Shown here piece by piece: positions 1 through 13,000 of a DNA stretch of 64,000 nt. The notes under the pieces were generated by a model. That model searched no databases and had not been told where the DNA came from. It saw only the letters and a list, made by a program, of their open reading frames with translations. The translations under genes and the position numbers were made by a program. The stretch is from Coniella vitis (taxonomy: Eukaryota > Ascomycota > Sordariomycetes > Diaporthales > Schizoparmaceae). Location of the stretch: the NCBI GenBank assembly GCA_011317545.1, contig WUJK01000003.1, positions 4,154,001 to 4,218,000 of the forward strand. The letters run 5' to 3'. Numbering within the stretch: the stretch's first letter is position 1; each line of letters opens with the position of its first letter.

Positions 1-3000
1 TTCTTGGCCAAAACGCCTCATGGAAATTGCTTGTGGTTAAAATGCATACAGGTGATCTGTCGGGTAGGGGGAGTAAAGTACAGGGCCGAAAGAGTAAGAG
101 TAGTTGCAGACAAAGAGCTGTTCCCTGGCAATGATGGTGGTGGTGGTGAGGTGTTGGGGCAACGGAGCATCAAGCGAAGAAGCCGAAGAGATGTAAGGGT
201 AAAATAAGGCAGCCCAAGGTTGTCCACACTTACACGACGGAGAGGAAGACCAGGCAAATGGGTCTTGAAGAATAGGCCTGGATGCTTCAATAGGAAGACA
301 GATGCAGTCGACGAATACACGTCTGAGACTGCTGCGAAATGAGCTCCGCAGGATGTTGTAATCACGGGACTGGGCTGACGGCCAATAAAGAAGAACAAAG
401 TGAAGATTGCGATGGCGACAGGTCTTCAATAGTCGCGCTGGGACGAAAGGACACGCTCAGGGTATCGTGACCTAGGTAGAAACCGTGTTAGTTGATTTGT
501 CGAATGCTCCTCTGCGTTGTTTTGAATTTCCAGGCTGTGTTTGGACCGTGACTAGCTGCCAAACACTGGATGGGCGGGTCGTGTCAAGGGGTCCGCCAGA
601 CATATTGAATAGAGACAGCGGGACGCAATCTATCAGTTATCCTGAGCTCTATGCGACTAACCCCAGTGGACCAAGAGCCCAAACTGTGTATCGGCGTATT
701 GCGACCCACTCGGTGGAATAGGGAACAAGGTGAAAGTCTGTCAAGCTTAGGCCACTTGGCATGGCTTGTGCTGAGGCGAGTCCTGCCTTGTTCCAGGCGG
801 GCGTGCATGCGTGCGACTGTGTGGCCTGGCCCTTTCTCGCTGCATTCTCATGGTCCAAAAACGAGGATCGAGGCCAAGGCTACCACGCCAGCCAGCGAGC
901 GGAGGTCATTCTGCTCGTGGTATAGCGCAATGCAGCAACCAACATGCAGCCAGGACTGAGCAGCTTACAGTGTACAGGGTCCAATGCAGGTAGGTTGCTG
1001 GCAAGTCATGACAACAGACCTTGCACAAGCCCAGGCAGACCTCTGCTGCCGGACGCTGACCACGACCGACGCAAGTAGTCGAATGAGGCCGGGTTGATGG
1101 AGCAGAGGGGAGAGGCACACGGAAGCTGAGTTTACCTTGCTGAAATGGCGTCAGAAATCCGCTTTGTCGGCCATACACTAACTGCTGGCGGCTGAGAGGT
1201 GGATTGATGCCCAAGCTGGGGGGGTGATTAGGGACTGCCGACCCGCGCGGACGGAAGCCAATGATGGGCGAAACCAAGACAAAGGTCAGGCCTGTCGACG
1301 AGGACGAGGGGAATGGGGAATGGATTGGCGGACGGATGACCTCAAAGGCGGGGCCTGCGCTGTTGCTGGGCTGTGCTGTGCTGTGCTGTGCTGTGCTGGC
1401 TCGAGGCGTGTCTAGATGGCCTAGAGGGAATTTTAGTCTGAGCCACTGCGCAATGACGCTGAAAAACTGAAGCTGGAGCTGGTGCTGTGCTGTGCTGTGC
1501 GATACGAGCCCATACGATGACGATGGAAGTGACGATAGCAGCAACGGTGCCAGGCCCAGCGTGGCACAAACGGCTGTGGTTGGCTGGATTGCATGCCAGA
1601 TAGCCGGTCCCAAGCGCTATGCCTTCTGGAAGCCTGACAACGAGGTTCCAGCTGGAGCTCTCCAATACGGTTGGTTTGTTGGATTGACGCCGTTGTGACA
1701 GCCAAGCTCAACGAGCAGCTTGCTCGGTGATTGGGCTATCGCAGCCAGAATTATGGAATGGCGGGTGGTGATTGGCACGAGCGGCAGCACTTACCACAAG
1801 AAAAGCTGTCACCACCGACAGGGAAAAAAGAAAAAAAAGAATGAAAAAAGGCTCAAATTGCCGTGCGCGACGTCCGTGTACTGGCAGGCTGCCTAACAAA
1901 GTGACTACTAACTCTGCTCGCTGCGACCCAGAGCTCGAAGCGTCGAGATGGCCGTTGCGTAGGCAATCGATGCTGCTGGTTGTGATGCCGTGCCGTGCCG
2001 TGCTGCGCGGTGCTGTGCAATCGGATACAGTACAATGCTGCGGTATAAGATGGAAGGCGGAAACACAAGCAGTGCTCTGATTCGATCGCAAGGACGGGCT
2101 GGCGTTGGTGCTGCTGGTGATTGGTTGCCGGGGTTGCGTGGTGGTGATTGGCGGCGCGCGGCGGCGGTCGTGGTGGTGGGAAGATGAGGGCGCCCAGGCG
2201 GCTGCTAAGACAGAGGCAGTTCGGGCCCAGAGGCAGTTCGATTGGTCGGCGGGGAGTGGGCAGAAAGGGGAGAGGAGAGGGTTAGAAAGCGAGAGATGCA
2301 AGATGATTCGAGCAAGGGGCGGGTGCTGCTTCTTTATCGACCTGTCACTGGCTCAAATCAGCAGCCTGGGGTGGGGAGCCCCACTTTGCAGCGGCGCACC
2401 CCTGTCCGCACAAATTTTCTGCTCTCTGTGGCTCTTTCAGGCTCTGTAGTTTTTCCAAGGTCCACAGTACGTGCCTGCCACACCGATACCCTGACGCGGA
2501 CGGCCTGATACCCTGAGCTCCACGCGGGCCCAGGACCCAGCGCTGTGGCCGCTGTATGTGCCAGAGCATATACCGCGGGGCAGGTACATAGCCAAGTACA
2601 CGGCACCGTCAGCATGTGCTATGTACTATGTATCTACTATGATACCGCAAGACCAGCTCCCATCGGGTTTCATGTACTGCACTGTGCTATTATAGTAAGT
2701 GTGTTATGGTGACAGCGGACCTCATAGTACTGATAGCAAATGTACCATGCAACAGGCCCAACCTCTCTCTGCCAGACCCCAATGCCATGGCACGGTATTC
2801 TGTCTCCCTCTTCCACCTGCCCCCAGTGTGGCTGGCGCGGGGGTTCTTCCTCCTTAGGGGTGACGTCTGCAGGTGCAGGTGTAACAGGCAGCCGAAGACC
2901 GGCCCCTACTTTTGCCATGCACTCTGGCACTCTGGCACTCTGCGCTCCAGACGTGTGCCTTGCTCGCACTGTCCACCTTGTGGCCCACGGCCCACCAGCA

Positions 3001-6000
3001 TTCGAGCTTCTGCTTGGTCAGCTGGAGCTCGTCGACCCTCTCGCCCGCCTTCTCTCCCTCAGTCACACAACCACCACCACCAGCAAGCATCAGCACGCTT
3101 ATTGACGGCGATGGAACGAGAATACCACCAGCAACAACTGCGCCAGTTTGAAGTGTTCACCAGACAGACGCAAGAGAAACACCCGTCCTCTCCTCGCACA
3201 TAACCAGCGCGCTGTCTGGCCTCGCACAGCAGCACAGCTGCCCTTTTTCTTTGTCTTGCCCGTTGGATTCCGGCAGTCGGCGCAACACTGATCGTCACCC
3301 GACCAGTCTGACAGCCGACAGCCCACCAGAGCTTGATTATCGTCGTCAGAGTGAAGGGTCCCCTGTCCATGACGCACCCGCCCTCAATAGCCACTCTGTC
3401 GGTCGGGATAAGGAAAGACCCTGAGGAGAGCATTGGGACCGTTGAGAGCTTGTGGACTGGATGCTACGGAGGCAAAGGCAAAAGCGAATGCAAATACACA
3501 TAACCGGCAACAAAGACGACGGGGAGACAACTTGCTCTCGCTCGACTCGATGTCCCAACACGCGTTGTAAAAAGGTTCCAGAGCCCTGTACTTCCCTGGT
3601 GGGCGTCACAGTCTGTATACCGGTTTCACGCACGTCGTACTGTGTGCGGCTTTCTTGAAAGCTCCGAGTGCTCGCTTTGCTCGGCTCGCTCGCACCAGGG
3701 GCCAATGCAGGAGGCTCGTCAACGAAGTCCAAAGTGTCCCAGTTGAGCCCACCTGGTCTGGGCTGCCACGCTCAGAGCATTCGAGAGACCAAGAAGCACC
3801 TCGGAAGCACATATTCTTGGTGGCCGTTCCCGCCACTGTGCGTACGATACCAGCCCGCCCCGTATCATAACATACGCTCGTGTCACTGTCCCGTCTATTC
3901 GCTCCGTTCCGTTGTTCTTCAGCCATGGGCGACTCCCAGCGGCTCGAAGACGCAATGCAATGGCGCCCATGCACCAGACGATGCTGCAGTGGCATAATTG
4001 TGACTTGGAACGGGCCTCGTACTCCGCGGTCCGCCACTGTGACGCTGCAGCAAATCGACTAATCGACTACTCCGGAAATGTCGGTGAGCTCATGAGAAGA
4101 AGGGCCCAAGATGCTTTCTCTGTCTCCGCGTCCGTTCGTCTTCCTCTCTCAATCAACATGATGCACAGAGCAGAGCGGCCACCTGCAGCAGCGCAGCCTG
4201 TCAATCGTCCTGCTGCTGCAACGGCTTCACATAATACATATACATTCATACACACTCACATACATAGTACAGGCACACAGGACACGTTCACGCATATCTC
4301 TGGATCTGGCATGGCTAACATATCAGCATGTCTGAATAGGCCTATCCCTCAGTCCCCTTCCTCGCCTCTTACATGGTACTATGTACACACAGCTGCTGGT
4401 CTTGTTACGCCTCTTTCGGCCCGGGATGGAGCTCCACCCCACCATCCGTGACACGTGCAATGCTGTAGCCAGTGCGTGCTTGCGCTGGCCTCTTGCCTTT
4501 CCTCCCTTGGATGCCTCGCCCTGTCTGTGGGCAATGATGAGCCTGCTGCAGCGGGCTGTCTCATCAGAGAAAGGCGCATTTGATTCATTGGCTACTCGAC
4601 AGTTGCAGGCTTCTCTTACGGCTTGTGATGAGACGAGAGCAAATGTTGCAATTGCCTTCCCTAGTGAGACTTTTTCTTTCTTCTAAACTACTATGTACAT
4701 GGTAGTTCTTTTGAAGCCCTTCGGGCAACTGCAGTGTCACCCGCAGATGGAACCTGCGGTCCCATGGATCATCACCCTGGCCCCTAGACATGATCAAAAG
4801 GTATCTTCACTCGAACCGCCACGATTGGCCAATAAGTACCACGATCATTCTGACTGGTTGAAAACACCTGCGATTTTCTGGCCAACGGGACGCCTTCACT
4901 GCACCTGCAAACCGCCGATCACAAGCATGTCGGCTGCTGGTTGGCCCAAAAGTCGGGACAGTAACCAATGGGAAATCAGCCACCATGCAAAGTGCGTTTG
5001 CCCTGTACTTTGTACAGACAATCAGTGCCTTACAGTTCCCTTTTTTTCCTTTTTGCCCAACGGCCTGCAAAAGAAGCCTCGGCAGAATTCAGCACCTGGA
5101 TCTACAGTGTGCTTGCCATAGCCCAACCCCAATCGGGGGAAAACCGCCGTGCCGTGCTGACCACTCTTAGTCACATGGGAGCACTCCTTGGGCTTCCTTA
5201 CATCTTGCGCCCTTTTTTGGTTGAACCGGCGCCCTGCAGATGCAATCTTGGGGGATGGTTTGGGGTTACCATGGGACCTTGAAAAAGAAGAGAGGTACGG
5301 GCCAGACTATGCGCGCCACAAAAGAACAACATCCGTTATGTACACACGGCCTTATTTCCCTTCTCTTTTTTTCTTTCGCTTTCTCATTTTGAGAGGTCCT
5401 AGTTCGCTTTCTAAGCAATCTGTCAAATTGCAGCGTTGCATTTGTGGCCAGCCTTGACGTCTCGCAATTTTATGCGTCTCACCAACTCTTTTCAGCCTTG
5501 CAACCTCTGACAATGGAAGCCGGTAGTTGCTGCGTGCGCGTTGACTGGTTCGCAGTAAGATGGAGCACACAAGCTCCACCCTGTGTTTATATGGACGACA
5601 TATCAGTGGATGGCGGCAAGGCCATGAAGTGCTCGTGCGTCAATCACATGGAGCCCCGGAACCCACCGACTTGGACGAGGCTCGCCAATGGGTATCAAGT
5701 CTCAAGCAGAGGAACCAAGTGGGCCATGGAAGTTGGGATTTTGCCGCTGACTTCACACGCGGGTTTTGTCCTCGACACGCTGGCACCGGAGATTGTTGTC
5801 TCGCGTGGCAATATGTGACCCAAGAAAGCGTCGAAGTGACGTCGGAATTGCTGCCTTGCGGGCGCCCAGGGCCCGGCTCATTTTCATTGCGGTTTTCTAG
5901 CTGTTCAGTTTGGCACGCGCAGGCAATCTCGGGCAAGTAGGTTCCGTCTGTCATCTCTCTTGAGAACTCCCAGTCACACGCCATAGTGGGTGCCTTATTC

Positions 6001-7000
6001 CATGGCGACCTGAACTACTTCGCGCCATGTTGTCTCGCTTCGCAATGACCCGTTGCCCCAAATCAATATTACGATGCTGCATTGATGCCGTCTTTGCCCT
6101 ACCGAGCTGTTTTGGAATTAGTTCAGCCGATGTTTGCCGGTGCGGAGGGAATAAAGTGTAGTCCGCCAGTCTGCACGAGGACGCTTGGGCAACCGGTTGA
6201 TCAAGGTGTGAAATGGCGGGTCGTTTCTCCAGTGCAATGCCCATCCAGCCCCAGCCTAATGTGTCTTTTCAAAACGTGATGTGCTTCGAGATTCATGGTG
6301 AACAGACACTCTTGTTTGTCACTGGCCCTGTCATTCCAACGCCATTCCATGCACACCTCGTCTCAGCTTCACAGTAATCTCCCTCTCATCACGACGCCGG
6401 CGCTAATGACAGGAACGGCGCTGATGCGCCATGGTATACAGCAGCGCTACGTTTGGTGTGACGAGGGCTGAGGGCCAGGTTCTACTGAGCCAGGAAGATT
6501 GCCCATTTTCGTCCCCCAATGCCGAGAGCGAGATATCTGCCTGCGGGTGCTGAGGCTGAGCTGGTATGATGACTGACTTTGCAGCGAGCAGCGCACACTC
6601 ACATGGTGGTTGACTTTCCTAGTCTATGAGTGAAAAGATTGTCCCTGCGAGGGTGGCAACGATGTGGTGCTGCTGTCTTCGAGGATTCATTTCAACAAGC
6701 GTTCAGATCCATGCCTGTAATAATTGTCTGTTGGAGGCTGTCATATCAGTTACCTAAGCCAAATCCCAACGTAAGTTTTTATGTCTGCAAAAGCAACACA
6801 CCCACCACACAGGCTTCCGACAAAGCCAAGCAAGGGTCGAACGCATGCTTCAGGGCGCTTGCGCGACAGAGAATTTGTGACCCTAGGACGTCTACCGTAG
6901 TAAGTACTGACTGACATGCTTCCAGCCTGCTTGCAACCTTTGTGATGTAGCCACCGGTGGTGGGTGAGTCGAGTGTTGGGTTGCATGGTATGATTTCCGG
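1..7000. other. Long region without a supportable gene (left part)
   Basis: No reading frame here looks like a real protein. The open frames are short, overlap on both strands, have low-complexity or arbitrary composition, and often lack an ATG. Visible structure: pentanucleotide tracts at 1370-1398, 1482-1500 and 1987-2004, a C/T-rich stretch around 2990-3250 that resembles a promoter or leader, and GTACTATGTAC-like motifs near 2619, 4376 and 4688. A non-coding RNA or a gene broken into very short exons cannot be excluded. Confidence 0.5.
1370..1398. repeat. (CTGTG)n pentanucleotide repeat
   Basis: Five perfect tandem CTGTG units plus a partial unit. A second, shorter tract of the same unit lies at 1482-1500, and a GCCGT variant at 1987-2004. 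Confidence 0.9.
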
Positions 7001-10000
7001 GATGCTGGCTTTTTTTTTTTTTTTTTCCCTTGCTCCCTGGAGGCAATTCTTAGCAGGGGTGTATTCTGGCTTTCTTGTGTGACTCTGATCGTTCAAACGG
7101 GGGCCTTTTCTTTTCATGGCACAGTTGGTGGTTTGCTATTTGGTTCGTAATCCTGATTTGGTTTATACTCAGCTTTCCATCTCCCCCCTTTTTTATATTA
7201 ACTTGAAGTATCCTTTTTCAATTTGGTTTTTTTTCCCTTACGTATTTTGGCCTTTTTTTCGGACCCTCTTCCTCACCACAAACTTTCAATGTTCCCTTCT
7301 GGAGCGGATTTCTGTTTAGGTGTGTACAACAAGAAACGTCGAGGCAAACGGACTTCTGCCTGATCGGGCAACATCCGCCGAGACATTGCTTTTCGGGTGT
7401 CGGGCTTACGAATTGATGACTGAGAGGAGGCATGGATGGCCGGCCGGATGGATGGATGATACTACGTAGGAGTAGCAATTGTAGGCCTGTATCTCTGTGA
7501 GTGCGTTAAAGTGTTTAAGGATATGGGAGGAGGAAACTTGACAATGACAAGAAGAGTAGAGACGGTTCGTAGGGGGGTTTGTGGATGGAGAGATTCATTT
7601 GAGTGAGTCTTGGGTTTGTAGGGATATCGTAGTTTGAGGTCTTTGGAGGAATGGATGTTCTAAATATATATATATATATGTATTTGAGTATATATTTTGA
7701 TCAACCCAATGCTTGGGAGTGAAGAGAATGTGAAGAGCGGTGTGCTGTTGGTTAGTAGATTACACGCTCACGTTGAATGCATTGCACGCAGTGGTGAACA
7801 TGCTACATGTGTTTTGTATGGTAATTTGTATGTCACATGCAGAATCCTGTCTGATACACACCCCCTGACCTCGGAACATGGTCAGGAATTGAAATAATAC
7901 GGAGATAATATGCAGAGGATGCGGTGCTTACAAGCTTTCGGCCTAGTTTGGTGAATGACTTGCTTTGTTGTGAGGTTGGAAATTACCATTGGAAGATCTG
8001 AGCACGTTTTGCACCGAGAGATGTCTTGCAGGCGGTTCTTAACTTGTACAATCCATATTATACGGTATTGTTGGAATCGGGATGGTCTGTTTAACGTGAA
8101 AGTGGATGGCTAGTCTACACCGTGGGCTCAAGGCTTAGCTATTTGTTACGTCCAAATGGATCACTATGCCGTACCTGGTGCCTACACCAGAGAGAGTTTT
8201 GCGATCACAAACACCAAGGTATTCATTGTTCGACCATGTTTTGCATATCGATTCCCATGTTATTCCGTCGGATGCTGGAAGGAGTGCTTTGCCGTCCGAG
8301 CAGTCTAATACAAACCGAGAGGGAATGGGGGAAAACCAGGGTATCTGGCACTTAATTTTGGCTTACACTTACTTATTTGCTTGTACAGTACCGGTTATTA
8401 GAGGTAGTAAGTAAGAAGAACGCGGCGGGGATCCCTATTTGATGTGCATGGTGTCATTTTTGTTTTCCACATCGCAATACCTCAAGTCTATGTCCACAGT
8501 TCATGGCACCCCATTCACGTGGATGGGGCCATTGAGTAATGTCTTTTGGTCTGTGTCTTTCTGCCTGAATCTCACTTTTCCCTTCAACACCTTCGAGTGA
8601 GAGCAAAGATGATCTTTTTTTTTCTTTTCGTATCAAGGTGGAATACAGGACTCTGGAGGCAATGAGCAAATAGTGATTCGTCGTGCGAGATTACTGGCAT
8701 CATCGGATAAGACACTCAAACTCTTTGTGGGAATGTATACGACTTGGCCATCGTGTTGTGTTTCGACAAGATTACAGCCTCGAGGTAGCCAGTCAGCCAG
8801 TCACTTGGCATGGTGAAACGATTGCAAAACCTCAATGAACCTTCTGCGTCAGATCAAAGCTTAGGATAATATGAGGGATCAAAGATAAAGCACAGATTCA
8901 TATCTTTGCTGGGCCCAGATACCGTAAGTACTCCAGATCGAGCCATAGAGACCTGGTCGCTCGAATGTTCCCTACAGGATGGTTGCGCGAGATGTTAGAG
9001 TTTCTATTTGTTCTTCGCTCAAAAGACGCGATTGGAAGATTTACAGAAGATGAAGAGTTCGTCAGTTGTCGCATAACTTTTGGTGTGATGGCAGTTGATC
9101 CTGGTTGACTTGGTGTTGGCTGGGAGAGGGACCTCAAAGACTGAGGAGTCCAGATTGTGTGGAAAGATCTAGCTTTTCTCTTCCACCCCGGGGAGGTGGC
9201 TTCTTGGGTATATCTTTGCCCTTGCTGAACGATCCTAGTCGTGGGGAATATCATAAACTTTAGGACTCACGGAGTAACAATTTCTGAGGGGTGGATGGAT
9301 TAAAGCACGTACTCAAGGGCTGTCATTGAGACAACTACAACGGGATTGATACTAACAATTACTTCACAAAAACCGACAGAGGGTGAGATATGATGACCTT
9401 GGAACACTCTGAAATTAGAGGTGGGAAAACTGAATTCACATCAAGACTGTTTTCAATGTTTTTCAAGGATGGTAATTACGAGAATGTCCTCACCGTCCTT
9501 CTCGGTGTATGCAAGTATCAGCCAAGTCACGGCATTTTCACTTGCACCGTTAATTCTTCAGTGATTCTAGTCAGTGATTGTATGATACACTAGAGCTCGG
9601 CAGAGATTATTCATACGTTTTACAAAAGAGGTGGACGGCTCCAGTGGGCTCGAAACTCAATGGAGATGAGGTATCCTTAGATCAACAAACAGACGGATAA
9701 GCACAGACTTTCATGGAACTTCTTTTCCGTGCTACGATACTATCATATCATAGTTGCTGTTCCGTAATATTTCCAACTAGGTATGTATTTGGGCGAGCCT
9801 GAGAGATGATGGGCCGGAAAGCAGAACCAATATGGAGAACGTGAGCCGTCGAGGAGATCAAACTCAATAATGGAGACATCTCAGAGTGTTTTTTCTTTCT
9901 TTCTTTTTCTTTTGAACAAAAGCCCTACAGTCGAACATTATCTTTGGAGACTCTGTGCCTAGTCTCTCTCAAACGTACACAGACTCCTGTCTTGGTGTGT

Positions 10001-13000
10001 TTAAGCCCCTGAGTGATTGAAGTCGGCATGTAAATACAGTCTTTCTATAAGAGCGCCCCAAGTTACGACACCAAGGTGGTAACGACGGCCACTAGCTGTA
10101 ACAAGAGACTATATTGAACAAACGCGATACATTTTCAAGCAGATTTTCGCCTCTAAAGGGAGCCTCTTCCTGTACTTTTCAAGACAGAAACTGATACTAA
10201 GAATGACCCGTTTTGCCTCGCTAACTGGCCGTGGTCTAGCCTTACTAAGGAAAGCGGAGCGTACGGTTTCTTTCCATTATCTAGCGCCTTTCGCCTGCAT
10301 TATCGTGTGCGTAGCACTTGAGAGGCCGCCGCCCAGCCACGTACAAAAGTCCAGAGGCATGCGCGTGATCAGGGCGGCTGAGGGATATGCTGTCCAACGC
10401 AAGGCAGTTGCGACACCGAAACCATACGAGCCAGGCCAGTTGTTGAACTGATTTGCCACCGCAGTGGTAAGTCCAGCTGCTCCCGAGTCTCGGAATGAGC
10501 TCTGTCCTTGGGAGTTTGTTCTCTTTGTTTGTAGGTGCTTTTACCCGGCCGATTCGTGTGAAATACAGCTCACATTGGGGCTTTTTAGAACAGCGGTGCA
10601 TGTTTCGAGTTTCGTACTAGTGGGTGTCTTTGGGCTCTGTCCATGTATATGCAGACATTGTGCTGTGAAGCATCGTATAAGTCACATGTTGGCCCTTGTA
10701 AAGGTACAGAACAGCACGCTGCAACGGGCAAATACCAAGAAGCCATCGTCAGCGACCCCGCAGAATCAAAGTGGTCAAGTACGCTCTTCGACAAACTCCT
10801 TCCAGCGTTCCGGTTGAGCCCTGCTGGGGGTTTGACCTTTTTGCAGAGTGGCCATCAGTGGTCACTCATCCACGCCGAGTTCCCTTCCCCCAACCAACCT
10901 CCTTCAAAACTTCCAGCCAGCGGATCAACGGCCGAGTGACAGTTACTAGAGGCTTGTTTCAGAATGCACCACGAGTGAACCATCATGTGTGTGTGGGGGG
11001 GGGGGGGCTGATGTGTTTAGGCTGAAAAGGGCTGCAACCACCAGAAGGCATCGGTCAGTCCACCCGTGGCGTCTTCAATGGCTCTACTCCATGATGGGGG
11101 TCCTGGGCAGTTTCACTCGCCCATCAGCTGCCCCCTCTGCCGTGCTTGCGTAGCTCTGGAGGGGCGTGCAGCACAGAAGTACAAGCCAGTATCCAGCGAT
11201 CATGAATGGGCCTTGTAGATGACGGCATGCATGGAAGAGTAACCAGCTACAGAATCCTTGTACGTAGATGTACAGAATCATCTGAAGTGCCTCGTACCGC
11301 CGTCATCCGTTTGGGGTCAAAGTACGTCCGTTGTAGTGACTTTTGGACAAAACTGCCGTTTTGCGATGGAAACAAGACTCGCATACGTACTCAGACCACC
11401 ATTTCATACATGACCTCCAAGGAACCTCGATATATCAGCGAGCACAAGATGTTTTGATGGTCGTCCGACCCGATCTCTGTCACATCGCGAGAAATGAAGA
11501 TGTGCTCCCCACCAGATTATATACTCCTGCACAGCCGCATGCACATGATCCCGGTTTCCCAGCTGGTGTCCATGAGCTGATCCTATACGTACTCGCTGTC
11601 ACTGTTCAGCCATCTATGCAACGTCTGTGACGACACAAATCTTACAGATGAACGTAATCGAGCATATGGCTCGATCTTCTTACCATACCTCCCTACCTAG
11701 TTTTATGTTTTTCCCATCTCTCCTTGACAATCTTCCTGCTGTTTCGCAAGCGATGTTAGGACACATCATCATGTGGTCGGTTCGTGAAGGGAAGATCTGT
11801 ACCACTGGAGATCGAATCATAAAGGCGCAGTGAGTGTGTACGCGCTAGGGTCCTGCTACTTGGTCTCTGGTCTCCTTGACAAACAGAGTGGCTAGCAAGA
11901 CACGACTGGACATATACCAAACCCTAACCATATTAGTACAAGTGGACACTGCACATGTGTGTGCTCTGATTTTCATGGCTTAAAGTCATTTGAGCATGCA
12001 AGCACAGCCCACCACGTACTCGAGTTGCTGCTCTCTGAACAAGATGAATGAGAAGCTGGAAATCGTACAGTACAAACTGGACAGCCTGCCGGACTCGACA
12101 ACGAAACATGCAGGGGTTTTAGAGCTGCTCTGGATTTGTGATACCTACACCACTCGACAGTGTTCACTGCCGATATGCCAAAGCGCGCGGTTCTCTGAGC
12201 AGAGGGTACGGCCCCCAGCACAGCACTCAGGCAGATTTAGACTTGGGCTTGGTTGCCAAGTTTCGAGCTTCATCAAGCAGGATGGCTTGGCTTTGGAGAA
12301 TATCGAGTTTGGAGAGATTTCCTCATTCTCGACCGCTTGGCATTTGAAACGGTTGTATAGGCCGCCCATAGGTGTACAGGAGCTGGACGCAGTATGCTAT
12401 ACGTCAGACGGTGTCATGGACTCATGCGGGAGGATACGGATGCAAAACGGGAGCTGTGAATCATTACATCAAGAAAGAGACGCCGAAAGATTGTCACTGA
12501 GGTTCACTGCGTTTGTTAGAAGGATTAGTCTACTTTGTGGTATCTTGCTTTGGCCCTTGCTTGGACACTGGTAGGATTGGAGGCAACAAGAGCCTGGTGA
12601 TCCGCCTTGCACACGCTTGATTACATCGCAAAGGGATCTAAGACTTCACTTGGATGAGATTGTGCTCGTACAAGAGTGAACGCAACGGATTGACGGCGAG
12701 AACCATTCGGCATGGGCTCCAGCTGGCTTGCGCATTGGCACAACTAAGCCCAGGTTGCACTCTCTCGGTCGAGTGAAAGGATGGCACGTTCGACCCAGTG
12801 GGCGACATCCATATTAACCTCGCGGAGAAGAGGGAGGGAAATGGGGACTGCGGACAAGTTGGAACTCGGCGAACGATATGGAACACACAAGTGCCTCAGC
12901 GTGGCTTCTGATGATACAGTAGCCCAGCCTTTGAAATGCACATTTTGTGCGGGTGATTCCGTCTAGCGCTGATGGAGCGGGAGAAGGGCCAAGGTTTTGT

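Noticed and set aside
906..1613. 235-codon minus-strand frame
   Set aside because: Reads through CTGTG repeats (HSTAQHSTAQ pattern) and resembles no protein family.
11990..12574. 194-codon plus-strand frame
   Set aside because: No domain, no plausible neighbours or splice signals; composition like non-coding DNA.
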